Shown one piece after another: positions 1 through 6,564 of a DNA stretch of 8,827 bases. The DNA is from Actinomycetota bacterium (GTDB lineage: Bacteria; Actinomycetota; Actinomycetes; Nanopelagicales; Nanopelagicaceae), in NCBI GenBank assembly GCA_016870855.1, contig VGAF01000046.1:1-8827 (forward strand), given 5' to 3'. Every line of letters begins with the position of its first letter. The stretch's first letter is position 1. Position numbers and translations under genes: made by a program. The notes below the pieces were generated by a model. That model did not search any database, was not told where the DNA came from, and saw only the letters and a program-made list of their open reading frames with translations.

Positions 1-684
1 TTCTCTACGAGCCAAAAATTCAGCATCGGTCAGGATGGTTCCGCGGCGACGATTCTCGCGATAATCACCGAAACGATTTCGATCTCTACCGCGATCTCGA
101 TCCCGATCTCTATCTCTATCTCTATCTCTATCGCGATCACGGAAACGATCACGTCGATCTCTACGCTCAAAGCTCTTACGTTCGCGTGGGCGTTCAGTCT
201 GTGGCTTCTTCTCGCGAACCTTTACAACTGTTACTACGCCATCTTCCTCAACGGTCTCACCGGGAACTACCCCATCAGAACCAGAACGGCGACGGCGACG
301 GCGCTTCTTAAATACTGGCTCTCCAGCGACTACAAACTCTTCTTTCTCATTTACTTCAGTAGCGCTATTGGAGCTACTCTCTGGAGCATCATCACGTTCA
401 GAGCGGCGACGGCCACGACCTCCGCGTCGGCGGCGGCGACGGCGGTTCTCGTTATCTTGGTTATCGCTACCCCTTGCTTCTGATTCAGGTTTAGCTGCTG
501 AATTGGATGCTGGTTTAGATGCCGACTTACGCGTTGCGGGAGCAACGGGGGCGGCCTGGAAAATTGGCGTTGGAATCACCGCAGCCGATTTCGCCTTCTT
601 GTTTTCCGATTTGGTCTCTTTTACTTCTTTGGTAGCGGCTTTCTTTACAGCGCGCTTACGCGTCTTTTTTGGCTCATCAGCCAT
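1..684 (-). CDS. rne: Ribonuclease E/G, N-terminal part (runs off the left edge)
   Basis: This is the 5' end of an RNase E/G-type endoribonuclease gene; 228 codons are visible and the frame is still open at base 1. The family cuts single-stranded RNA during mRNA decay and rRNA/tRNA maturation. The visible part is the non-catalytic N-terminal extension: a Lys/Ala-rich start, an acidic-polar stretch, a run of seven Arg (about residues 81-87), a KK plus six Arg patch (126-133), a VTVVKVREKK segment (151-160), an Arg-Asp repeat (about 182-204), then TILTDAEFLARRE (216-228). That last segment matches the conserved lead-in to the S1 domain of actinobacterial RNase E. The S1 and catalytic domains lie outside the window. 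The ATG at 684 is preceded by AAAGGA with a 7-nt spacer. In actinobacteria rplU-rpmA-obg usually follow. The extension is probably disordered and RNA-binding (inference). Family assignment is strong from the conserved segment and from the position beside the mre cluster. Confidence 0.88.
   Translation of the reverse strand, partial: MADEPKKTRKRAVKKAATKEVKETKSENKKAKSAAVIPTPIFQAAPVAPATRKSASKPASNSAAKPESEARGSDNQDNENRRRRRRRGGRGRRRSERDDAPESSSNSATEVNEKEEFVVAGEPVFKKRRRRRRSGSDGVVPGETVEEDGVVTVVKVREKKPQTERPRERKSFERRDRRDRFRDRDRDRDRDRDRDRDRGRDRNRFGDYRENRRRGTILTDAEFLARRE
73..141 (-). repeat. Arg-Asp coding hexanucleotide repeat inside rne
   Basis: On the coding strand, alternating GAT and Arg codons produce eight consecutive Asp-Arg dipeptides followed by Gly-Arg, Asp-Arg and Asn-Arg. 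The core at 109-132 is four perfect copies of GATAGA (TCTATC on the plus strand). Outside it the Arg codon varies between CGC, CGA and CGG, so the tract is partly degenerate. The unit is six bases, so gain or loss of copies would change the length of the linker without breaking the frame. Confidence 0.85.
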
Positions 685-702
685 AACAAAATCCTTTATC
701 CC

Positions 703-716
703 CGCCCGTTAGGGCG
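703..716 (-). promoter_or_regulatory. Hairpin just upstream of the rne ribosome-binding site
   Basis: On the minus strand, CGCCC and GGGCG pair perfectly around a UAAC tetraloop. The hairpin ends 5 nt before the AAAGGA Shine-Dalgarno (692-697). No T-run follows, so it is not an intrinsic terminator. Its placement would suit modulation of ribosome access or autoregulatory cleavage by RNase E, as known for the enterobacterial rne 5' UTR, but no homology to that element is claimed. Confidence 0.4.
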
Positions 717-762
717 ATTTATCTAAAAATCTTTCGGTGGCGCCTCAGTTACCGGATCAGCC

Positions 763-783
763 GACCGCACCTAAAGAGCGGTC
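763..783 (-). promoter_or_regulatory. Stem-loop in the rodA-rne gap
   Basis: GACCGC and GCGGTC form a 6-bp stem around a 9-nt loop. No U-tract follows on the minus strand. Its 5' arm overlaps a GACC that can instead pair with the GGTC just upstream (loop GCCA), so two folds are mutually exclusive. It may be part of a leader structure for rne or simply a 3' end-stabilising hairpin for the rodA message. Confidence 0.3.
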
Positions 784-818
784 TGGCGACCTCGAGGAGT
801 CGAGACGATTGCTGGGCA

Positions 819-848
819 AGTATGTCACAAGTTCTCGAAGTGTGCTAA
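819..848 (-). promoter_or_regulatory. Weak promoter candidate for rne
   Basis: On the minus strand, TTAGCA (843-848) and CATACT (819-824) are 18 nt apart. Each matches four of six positions of the sigma-70-type -35 and -10 consensus. It would give a long leader of roughly 130 nt for rne, containing the hairpins described above. The match is weak and could be chance. Confidence 0.2.
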
Positions 849-865
849 TTAGCGCGAAATAAGGG

Positions 866-2014
866 TTATCTGGAGCGTTGATAAACATTTTGTAGGAGGC
901 CAATCGCAATCATATTTGCGAACATACTCGAACCACCATAAGAAAGGAATGGCAATGGAACGCCGGTCATCGGCATCAACCCCATAGTCATTCCAATGTT
1001 CTGGAAGATTTGGAATGAGAACCATGCAACGACTCCCATTGTTACAAGGCGACCAAACAAATCATTAGTGCGTTTAGCAATTGCAAAGCCACGCATCAAA
1101 ATCGTCACATATAAGAGGAGAATAAAAGAAGATCCGAGGAAGCCAAGCTCTTCGCCGGAAACTGTAAAGATAAAGTCGGTTTGTTGTTCTGGAACAAATC
1201 TTCCGTTGGTTTGTGGTCCATCGAAAAGCCCTTTACCCAGCAAACCACCACTTCCGATGGTGATACGTGCTTGACGTAGCTGGTAACCACTCGCTTGTGG
1301 GTCAGCATAGGGATCAATAAACGAACGAAGTCGATTTAATTGGTAATCACTTACTTCACCAGATACAACTGCAATATATGCGCCAGAAATACCAACAACA
1401 AGTAATCCAATCACCCATCGGAGACGAGCTCCAGAGATTGCAATAATTGAAACTACCGCAGCGCTTATGATTAAAACTGTGCCAAGATCAGGTTGCAGCA
1501 CTATCAAGAGAATTGGAACTGCAGCGACTACTAGAGAGTAGAGAACTTGTCGGTCGCTTGGCCCCTTCTCGCCGGCTTCTCGCTCGGCAAGAATCAGAGC
1601 CATCCCAACGATGATTGTTAGCTTCGCTAACTCGGCTGGTTGAATCTGGAATCCACCGGGGAGTGAGATCCAAGAACGCGCACCATTAACCACGCTACCT
1701 AACCCTGGAATCAGCACAGCAGTTAGCCCTAGGACTCCGATACCCCAAAGAATCGGGGTGTATGCCCGAAGCACGCGGTAATCGACAAGAGTTGCACCAT
1801 AAGCAAGGGCAATACTAATAACAACATTTATTAGCTGGCGCTTTAAGTAATACTCAGGATCTTGATTATTCGCAGCGAACCAATCCCCTGTGGCGGCATA
1901 GACCAAGATGATTCCTATGATGGAGAGCGCTAACACCGCGATGTTTATCACTGGATCGCTCTCGGTTAAAAAGCGGCGACGCTCTGATTTAGATCTAGTG
2001 AATGCGCTCTTCAT
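866..2014 (-). CDS. rodA: RodA, SEDS-family peptidoglycan glycosyltransferase
   Basis: The product is a 382-residue polytopic membrane protein of the FtsW/RodA/SpoVE (SEDS) family. It polymerises glycan strands from lipid II during side-wall elongation and works with PBP2. Visible family marks are NGARSW (110-115), FQIQPAELAKL (122-132), LQPDLGT (173-179), the YQLRQA...GSGGLLGKGL segment (244-263), FVPEQQTDFIF (273-283) with the presumed catalytic Asp at 280, GEELGF (287-292), and the C-terminal MPMTGVPLPFLSYGGSS (347-363). About ten membrane segments can be read. Length is normal for RodA, and pairing with PBP2 favours RodA over FtsW. The start is well supported: AGGAG (2022-2026) with a 7-nt spacer. 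Its ATG overlaps the mrdA TGA as ATGA, which implies translational coupling. No residue loss is seen, so its partner PBP2 is probably functional in the living cell. Confidence 0.96.
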   Translation of the reverse strand: MKSAFTRSKSERRRFLTESDPVINIAVLALSIIGIILVYAATGDWFAANNQDPEYYLKRQLINVVISIALAYGATLVDYRVLRAYTPILWGIGVLGLTAVLIPGLGSVVNGARSWISLPGGFQIQPAELAKLTIIVGMALILAEREAGEKGPSDRQVLYSLVVAAVPILLIVLQPDLGTVLIISAAVVSIIAISGARLRWVIGLLVVGISGAYIAVVSGEVSDYQLNRLRSFIDPYADPQASGYQLRQARITIGSGGLLGKGLFDGPQTNGRFVPEQQTDFIFTVSGEELGFLGSSFILLLYVTILMRGFAIAKRTNDLFGRLVTMGVVAWFSFQIFQNIGMTMGLMPMTGVPLPFLSYGGSSMFANMIAIGLLQNVYQRSR

Positions 2015-3288
2015 GATCTAACTCCTGAAGTACCTTTAATTGATGGAATGCGAGTTGAAGGTCCACTTGGGAATATTGCTTCCTTACCATTCTCGCCAAA
2101 GATATCCTCGTAAATTCTCCTTACGCCTAATCCGCTTGTCGAAGCTCCAAATCCTCCCTGGCTAACCATCATCACAACTACGAACTGTGGGTTCTTCGAG
2201 GGAGCATAAGAAGCAAACCAAGAAGTGTCATCCTTTGCACTTCCATCTAAATTCAATCCGAAAACTTGGCCAGTTCCAGTCTTACCACTTACTTCCGTAC
2301 GTAATCCAGCAAACGCTCCTCTTGCGGTACCGCTTGTTACCACAGCTCTTAGTGAGTTTTGTAGAAACTTCAAAGTAGAGCGCTTGATAGGAAGTTCCCC
2401 GGTAACTTTAGGTTGGAATTCCTCTATCACCCTATTTGTAGGTGAAACGATTGCCCGAGCAACTGTTGGTTGGACGAGCTTTCCCCCACTTGCAATCGCG
2501 CCATACATAACCGCCATCTGTATCGGGGTCATCAGTACATCGCCCTGGCCAATTGAGAAGTTGACCATATCTCCGGCGCGCACCTTGTCACCATCGAGAC
2601 AGTTCTCTCGAGCGATTTCAATCAAGTATGGCGTTAATTGAGACTTCTTTGCTCGTTCTCGATAATTGCAATAAAAGTCCTTATTATTTTCATACCAACC
2701 TAACTTCCACTCTCGATTAGGAAGGCGACCACGTTGCTCAGAAGGAAGGTCGATGCCGGTCTTTTTCCCAACTCCAAAACCGCCTGCGGTCTTGAAGAAA
2801 TAGTCGTTGGGGTTCTCCTTAGGCTTTAATCCGCCATCTCGTACCCACTCATCGTAGGCAATTTGGTACCAAATCGAGTCACACGAGATCGCCATCGCGG
2901 TAGTCATTGAGATCTTTCCGGCTGGTTTACTATCGAAATTCTTAAACTCTCGATCGCCAATTTGAACCGTTGCAGGACAGTCATAACTAGCTTTCAGGCT
3001 GTAATTTGCCTCGACGGCTGCGGAGAGCGATACAACCTTAAATGTAGATGCTGGCGCAAAAACTCCTTGAATCGCGCGCGATAGCGCTGGAACGCCTGAG
3101 GCCCCGCTATACAACTCTTTCGCTTGGCGAACTGTAATTCCGTTCTCCCAAATATTTAGGTCGTAATCAGGATAGGAAGCCATAGCAAGAACTCTTCCCT
3201 CCAAATCGGTAACGATTATAGCCATTGGCGCGGGCTCGTAGAACAGAAGCTTCAAGTTCTCTTTCAACCGCACTCTGCAATTTTGCAT
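2011..3288 (-). CDS. mrdA: PBP2, transpeptidase-domain fragment (second frame)
   Basis: This frame holds the penicillin-binding transpeptidase domain. Numbering from the first in-frame ATG at 3288, it has the SxxK motif in APASTFK (Ser 81, Lys 84), the second motif as SCD (135-137) and the KTG triad in VSGKTGTG (336-338). It also has the usual NFSIGQGD...TPIQMA segment (243-259). Two cysteines (207 and 230) sit where actinobacterial homologues carry an extra pair; a disulfide is inference. Residues before about 22 are unlike PBP2 and are the first frame read out of phase, so 3288 is not a genuine start. ATG 3225 is where family similarity begins. A separately translated piece would lack the membrane anchor and probably not reach the periplasm. 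The TGA overlaps the rodA ATG. Confidence 0.8.
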   Translation of the reverse strand: MQNCRVRLKENLKLLFYEPAPMAIIVTDLEGRVLAMASYPDYDLNIWENGITVRQAKELYSGASGVPALSRAIQGVFAPASTFKVVSLSAAVEANYSLKASYDCPATVQIGDREFKNFDSKPAGKISMTTAMAISCDSIWYQIAYDEWVRDGGLKPKENPNDYFFKTAGGFGVGKKTGIDLPSEQRGRLPNREWKLGWYENNKDFYCNYRERAKKSQLTPYLIEIARENCLDGDKVRAGDMVNFSIGQGDVLMTPIQMAVMYGAIASGGKLVQPTVARAIVSPTNRVIEEFQPKVTGELPIKRSTLKFLQNSLRAVVTSGTARGAFAGLRTEVSGKTGTGQVFGLNLDGSAKDDTSWFASYAPSKNPQFVVVMMVSQGGFGASTSGLGVRRIYEDIFGENGKEAIFPSGPSTRIPSIKGTSGVRS

Positions 3289-4057
3289 TTATATTTAACA
3301 CAAGATGGTTACCTGGAATTGGTGTAATGTTTTTAGATTCTCTTGTAAATGATTCTTTGTAATTTACGATAACAGTTTTAACTCCTGGTGTTCCGCGGAG
3401 CGCTTCATCATAGACATATTCGACACCAGCCTTGCCAATCAATTCGTTCCTATAAAAACGTTTACCCTCTTCGTTATTTAGATCTGCTTCAGTTACCGGT
3501 CCAATGTAGCCAAGAACATGCGTTCCTTGTTCGCCGGAAATACTCGGATAGTTTCTAATTGATACCGGTTCGGCATTTATCCCTGGGAATACATCCGTAC
3601 GCTCAAGCAACTTAAGCACTTGGGCCTCAGTCGCATCCTTGGTAATCGGAATCGGTTGATAACGATTTCCATTCCAGCAACCGTTCTGTTCATCCTTCGG
3701 TAACTCACCGCAAAGTCTGGTGCGGATGTAAATATCATTTGGATTTAACTCAAGTACTTGGGCTACTCGATACAAAACACTTCTGCCCTTATCTTTTTCG
3801 CGGTCGAGAACTGATCGATCCGCTGTCACCATAAGTCCGGCTTTATTAGCTGCTAGCGGTTCACCTCTACTATCAACAATTAAGCCACGTAGCGCCGGGG
3901 TAACAATGTCGCGGCTCTGAATATCAAGAGCGGCCTGTTGGTAGCGTGGGCCGTCTGCAATTTGAAGATAAAAGAGCCGTCCAAAAAGTGCAATCATGAG
4001 TGAAGCAACGAAAACCTGAGCAACAACTATCGCTAGAGCGGATCTATCTCTCATCAT
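3167..4057 (-). CDS. mrdA: PBP2, N-terminal fragment (first frame)
   Basis: This frame encodes 296 residues, of which about the first 277 are authentic PBP2. It has a short cytoplasmic start, one membrane anchor (about 7-28) and the R1 motif RGLIVDSRGEPLA (57-69). A CGELP...GCWNGNRYQPIPI region (116-137) carries a Cys pair seen in actinobacterial PBP2 proteins. GYIGPVTEADL (183-193) and GKAGVEYVYDEALRGTPG (208-225) of the pedestal domain follow, then HLVLNINAKLQ before the transpeptidase domain. The last 19 or so residues, from NGYNRYR onward, are out of frame with the real protein and end at a chance stop. The ATG at 4057 overlaps the mreD stop as ATGA. A second ATG at 4054 is better spaced from the GGGAG (4060-4064), so either may be used. 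On its own this piece would be a membrane-anchored stub with no catalytic domain. Confidence 0.8.
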   Translation of the reverse strand: MMRDRSALAIVVAQVFVASLMIALFGRLFYLQIADGPRYQQAALDIQSRDIVTPALRGLIVDSRGEPLAANKAGLMVTADRSVLDREKDKGRSVLYRVAQVLELNPNDIYIRTRLCGELPKDEQNGCWNGNRYQPIPITKDATEAQVLKLLERTDVFPGINAEPVSIRNYPSISGEQGTHVLGYIGPVTEADLNNEEGKRFYRNELIGKAGVEYVYDEALRGTPGVKTVIVNYKESFTRESKNITPIPGNHLVLNINAKLQSAVERELEASVLRARANGYNRYRFGGKSSCYGFLS

Positions 4058-4572
4058 CTCTCCCGCGCGCTCAAGGAGAGCTTATGGGTGCGAATAGCGA
4101 TTGGGATGTAGAGCGGAGCAAGTACAAAGGACCAGAGCGCATTGCCTATCAACTCTCTTGCCAGAACAGAGAGCGATGGAAGATCTTGGCCGAGAATTGC
4201 ACCGAAAATTACAAAGAGAATGAGCGCGATAGTGGAAAAGATAGTTGTCACTATAGAGAGCGTTAATGGACTCAAGTTTGAATCTAAGGAACCACGTACA
4301 TATGTAACAATCAAGAAAGCTAGCCCTGTCATTGTGAAAGTCCATAGCCCAAAAGGCGCTTCTAGCGTAGGTGAGAGATCGGCAATTAGACCGGCAAGGA
4401 ATCCAATCAGGACTGCGGAGGAACGCTCTTCCCTAAGTATCCAAGCAATCGCGAAAGCTAAATAGAGCGCGAATCCCCCCAAGAAAAAATTAATCCGGTT
4501 TACAAAAGCCTCTTGAAAGAGAAATACTAGTAAAAGCAAACCCGCGCTAATCGGAACTCTATTGATTGACAT
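4054..4572 (-). CDS. mreD: MreD, rod shape-determining membrane protein
   Basis: The product is a 172-residue, very hydrophobic protein with about six membrane segments (roughly 7-24, 28-46, 52-67, 75-92, 104-126 and 142-163). It carries the family hallmark GFLAGLIADLSP (57-68). MreD is an integral membrane part of the elongasome that associates with MreC and the PBP2-RodA pair; its biochemical role is not settled. Length is typical. It starts 14 nt after the mreC stop with only a weak purine-rich signal upstream, so translation may depend on coupling to mreC. Its stop overlaps the mrdA start. Sequence conservation in this family is low, so the call rests on the hallmark segment, hydropathy and position between mreC and mrdA. 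Confidence 0.92.
   Translation of the reverse strand: MSINRVPISAGLLLLVFLFQEAFVNRINFFLGGFALYLAFAIAWILREERSSAVLIGFLAGLIADLSPTLEAPFGLWTFTMTGLAFLIVTYVRGSLDSNLSPLTLSIVTTIFSTIALILFVIFGAILGQDLPSLSVLARELIGNALWSFVLAPLYIPIAIRTHKLSLSARER
4060..4064 (-). promoter_or_regulatory. mrdA ribosome-binding site
   Basis: GGGAG lies 2 nt before the ATG at 4057 and 5 nt before the ATG at 4054. The spacing favours the second ATG as the true mrdA start, which would shorten PBP2 by one residue. The site is inside the last codons of mreD, so translation of the two genes is probably coupled. Confidence 0.5.
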
Positions 4573-4586
4573 GCTTATTTACTCAA

Positions 4587-5498
4587 TTACTCATTAGGTG
4601 ACGGGGTGACAAAGACCGTGACAGTTGGCGCAGGACGCGGAGCAGCTGGAACTAGCGCATCTCCTGGGTTGTTTCCACGCGAGTCGAGCACGACGCTCAC
4701 AACTCCAATTGAATTTAAATCTACAAATGGCTCAACTCTCGCTTGTTTAGTGAGTTGCCCAGTAGCGTTCTCAACGAAGACGACCTTCCCAACTGGAACA
4801 CCAGGAACAAACGGAACATCACCGGAACTTCCTCTTGATAAAAGCACATCCCCAACAGATATATCAGTCGCGGCGCTCAACATTTGGAGGGAGAAGAGAT
4901 TCTGGCCTTCACCACTTAAAACTCCCATGAATTGTGAACCCGCGACGCGCACTCCTACTCGGAATGCGGGATCGCTCATAAGCATCACCACAGAAGCGTT
5001 TCCGGTGGTGGACTTCACTACTCCTACCAATCCAGAAGCTGCGATTACGGTCATATCGCGACGAATACCGGCGTTGGAGCCCTGATCGATAACTATCGAT
5101 TCACTTATTGTGGCGGTGCCACCCTTACTTATTACCCGAGCGCTAACTGTCTTAAATCTCGCCTTACCGGCAAGATCTAAAACACCCTTTAGTTGCTTTA
5201 GTTCTCCCTCGATATCCTCGTTAAAAATTACTTGAGCTTTTAACTCCTGATTCTCTTTCTCTAGTTCATCGATACGTTCACGAGTGTTATTTAGATTAAA
5301 GAGATCGCTGAAGAATCGGCCGACGGGCGAAATCAGAGTGCTACCAAAACTTTGAAATGGGGCAAGCGCCGATTGAGTAAAACCCCGTATAGAAGAGACA
5401 ACGCTCACGCCACGTAAATCTAAGGTGATAAGAAGTAAGGACGTTACAAGGAGAGATACAAGTAAGAGCCTCGCTCGATTTGTACCTCTTGTCGCCAT
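4587..5498 (-). CDS. mreC: MreC, rod shape-determining scaffold protein
   Basis: The 303-residue product has a single N-terminal membrane segment (about 10-28) and then a coiled coil (about 70-108, with NTRERIDELEKENQELKAQV). The two small beta-barrel domains follow (about 115-272). Recognisable MreC elements are DQGSNAGIRRDMTVIAASGL (138-157), SDPAFRVGVRV (175-185), FVPGVPVGKV (230-239) and the VEPFVDLNSI strand (255-264). MreC is extracytoplasmic, oligomerises, and is thought to activate PBP2-RodA. Beyond residue 273 is a Pro/Ala/Val-rich tail of about 30 residues, outside the conserved fold. The ATG at 5498 is 14 nt beyond the mreB stop and lacks a clear Shine-Dalgarno. An upstream ATG at 5509 is out of frame. 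The gene order mreB-mreC-mreD is standard. Confidence 0.95.
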   Translation of the reverse strand: MATRGTNRARLLLVSLLVTSLLLITLDLRGVSVVSSIRGFTQSALAPFQSFGSTLISPVGRFFSDLFNLNNTRERIDELEKENQELKAQVIFNEDIEGELKQLKGVLDLAGKARFKTVSARVISKGGTATISESIVIDQGSNAGIRRDMTVIAASGLVGVVKSTTGNASVVMLMSDPAFRVGVRVAGSQFMGVLSGEGQNLFSLQMLSAATDISVGDVLLSRGSSGDVPFVPGVPVGKVVFVENATGQLTKQARVEPFVDLNSIGVVSVVLDSRGNNPGDALVPAAPRPAPTVTVFVTPSPNE

Positions 5499-5512
5499 CT
5501 TTGCGCCATCGC

Positions 5513-6553
5513 TTATCTACGAGGCTCTGAGATCAGAACTTTCTCAAGAGCTTCGAACTCTTCAACGCACTTGCCAGAGCCTTCAACAACTGCGAGAAGT
5601 GGGCGTTCGGCAACATGAATCGGCATGTTGGTCTCATGACGTAGACGTTCATCTAATCCCTTAAGTAACGCGCCACCACCGGTTAGGACGATTCCACGAT
5701 CCATCAAGTCTGCGGATAGCTCCGGTGGAGTTTTATCTAACGTAGCCTTCACCGCGTTGATAATGGCAGTGACTGGCTCTTCGAGAGCTTTCCGAATTTC
5801 TTCTGATGAAACAACGATTGTCTTGGGCAATCCAGTTGAGATATCCCGACCACGAATCTCAGCATCTGGCTCATCGCGAAGTGGATACGCAGAACCAATC
5901 GCCATCTTTATCTCTTCGGCGGTGCGCTCACCAAGCATTAGCGAGTACTCACGCTTGATCCAATTAATGATTGCATGGTCTAACTCATCGCCACCAACGC
6001 GGATTGAACCCGCGGAAACGATTCCACCCATAGAAATAACAGCTACTTCAGTGGTACCTCCACCGATATCAACCACCATGTTTCCAGTCGGTTCGTGGAT
6101 AGGTAAGCCAGCACCAATTGCTGCAGCCATCGGTTCTTCGATTATGTAGACCTTTCGAGCACCAGCCTCATAGCCAGCATCTTTAACCGCACGCTGTTCT
6201 ACGCCAGTGATGCCGGAAGGTACGCAGATGACAATTCTTGGTTTTGCTAAATAAGTGTGCTTGTGAACTTGGCGGATGAAGTATTTGATCATCAACGCGG
6301 TTGTGTCGAAGTCTGCGATAACGCCATCCTTAAGCGGACGAATCGCAACAATACTTCCAGGAGTGCGACCAATCATTTTCTTTGCTTCAGCGCCAACGGC
6401 AAGGACCGCGCCAGTATCTTGATTGACGGCAACAACGCTTGGCTCATTTAGCACAATTCCTTTTCCGCGCACATAGACCAATGTGTTGGCTGTGCCGAGG
6501 TCGATAGCCATATCGCGACCCAAGAAGGTCCAACGATTGAGTTGGTTTGCCAT
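5513..6553 (-). CDS. mreB: MreB, actin-like cell-shape protein
   Basis: The 346-residue product is a bacterial actin that forms membrane-associated ATP-dependent filaments on the cytoplasmic face and guides the elongasome. Actin-fold nucleotide motifs are intact: phosphate 1 DLGTANT (18-24), PSGITGVEQRAV (112-123), IIEEPMAAAIGAGL (137-150) with the presumed catalytic Glu, phosphate 2 VDIGGGTTEVAV (161-172), SAGSIRVGGDELD (180-192) and the adenosine motif LTGGGALLKGL (290-300). Length is typical. The start at 6553 is supported by AAGGAG (6561-6566) with a 7-nt spacer; this site overlaps the ndk stop codon. A later Met at residue 15 would also leave the fold intact but has no comparable signal. 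The presence of mreB indicates rod-type or curved elongating cells, unlike actinobacteria that grow only from the poles through DivIVA. Confidence 0.98.
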   Translation of the reverse strand: MANQLNRWTFLGRDMAIDLGTANTLVYVRGKGIVLNEPSVVAVNQDTGAVLAVGAEAKKMIGRTPGSIVAIRPLKDGVIADFDTTALMIKYFIRQVHKHTYLAKPRIVICVPSGITGVEQRAVKDAGYEAGARKVYIIEEPMAAAIGAGLPIHEPTGNMVVDIGGGTTEVAVISMGGIVSAGSIRVGGDELDHAIINWIKREYSLMLGERTAEEIKMAIGSAYPLRDEPDAEIRGRDISTGLPKTIVVSSEEIRKALEEPVTAIINAVKATLDKTPPELSADLMDRGIVLTGGGALLKGLDERLRHETNMPIHVAERPLLAVVEGSGKCVEEFEALEKVLISEPRR

Positions 6554-6564
6554 CTCTTTACTCC

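Larger units (their letters stand above)
685..865 (-). other. rodA-rne intergenic region, possible structured rne leader
   Basis: This 181-nt stretch is the only sizeable non-coding gap in the window. I find no ORF with a credible start, no tRNA and no hairpin followed by a U-run on the minus strand, so no clear intrinsic terminator for the upstream operon. It contains several short inverted repeats: GCTAATTAGC (844-853), CTCGA/TCGAG with a 4-nt loop (791-804), GACCGC/GCGGTC with a 9-nt loop (763-783), and CGCCC/GGGCG with a 4-nt loop (703-716). A GGTC/GACC pairing would compete with the 763-783 stem. Transcription of rne could start here or read through from rodA. A role in control of rne is inference only. 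Confidence 0.45.
2011..4057 (-). pseudogene. mrdA: Penicillin-binding protein 2 gene, split by a frameshift
   Basis: Two overlapping frames together encode one class B penicillin-binding protein, the transpeptidase that cross-links new peptidoglycan in the elongasome with RodA. The N-terminal 277 or so residues (membrane anchor and pedestal) are read from 4057. The transpeptidase domain is read one base further on, from about 3225. The switch must lie between roughly 3255 and 3216: KLQSAVEREL is in the first frame and IIVTDLEGRVLAMASYPDYD in the second. It corresponds to one extra base, or 3n+2 missing bases. Dropping one A at 3225/3226 (GCCAATGG) would give a continuous protein of about 681 residues, within the family range. 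All three active-site motifs survive in the second frame. No slippery site with a nearby in-frame stop is evident, so programmed frameshifting is unlikely. Sequencing or assembly error is a serious alternative to a true pseudogene. The downstream overlap with rodA is preserved. Confidence 0.85.

Noticed and set aside
73..141. CRISPR or mobile-element repeat
   Set aside because: The repeat unit is six bases, lies in a coding frame and has no spacers or terminal repeats.
368..712. Plus-strand ORF of 114 codons with Arg-rich sequence
   Set aside because: It is the antisense reading of the rne N-terminus; its Arg runs come from the reverse complement of repetitive codons and it lacks family features.
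763..804. Intrinsic terminator after rodA
   Set aside because: Hairpins at 763-783 and 791-804 are not followed by a U-tract on the minus strand, so they do not meet the usual definition.
685..865. tRNA or other known RNA gene in the gap
   Set aside because: No cloverleaf, T-loop consensus or CCA-compatible acceptor stem could be found in either orientation.
2225..2641. Plus-strand ORF of 138 codons
   Set aside because: It is antisense to the PBP2 transpeptidase domain with no domain signature and no good ribosome-binding site.
3220..3240. Programmed frameshift site in mrdA
   Set aside because: There is no heptameric slippery run, no stop codon at the shift point and no conserved stimulator evident; PBP2 is not known to need recoding. 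Kept only as a low-ranked possibility.
4606..5085. Plus-strand ORF of 159 codons
   Set aside because: It lies fully antisense to mreC, whose fold and motifs are clear, and it shows Thr/Pro-rich low-information sequence with no recognisable domain.
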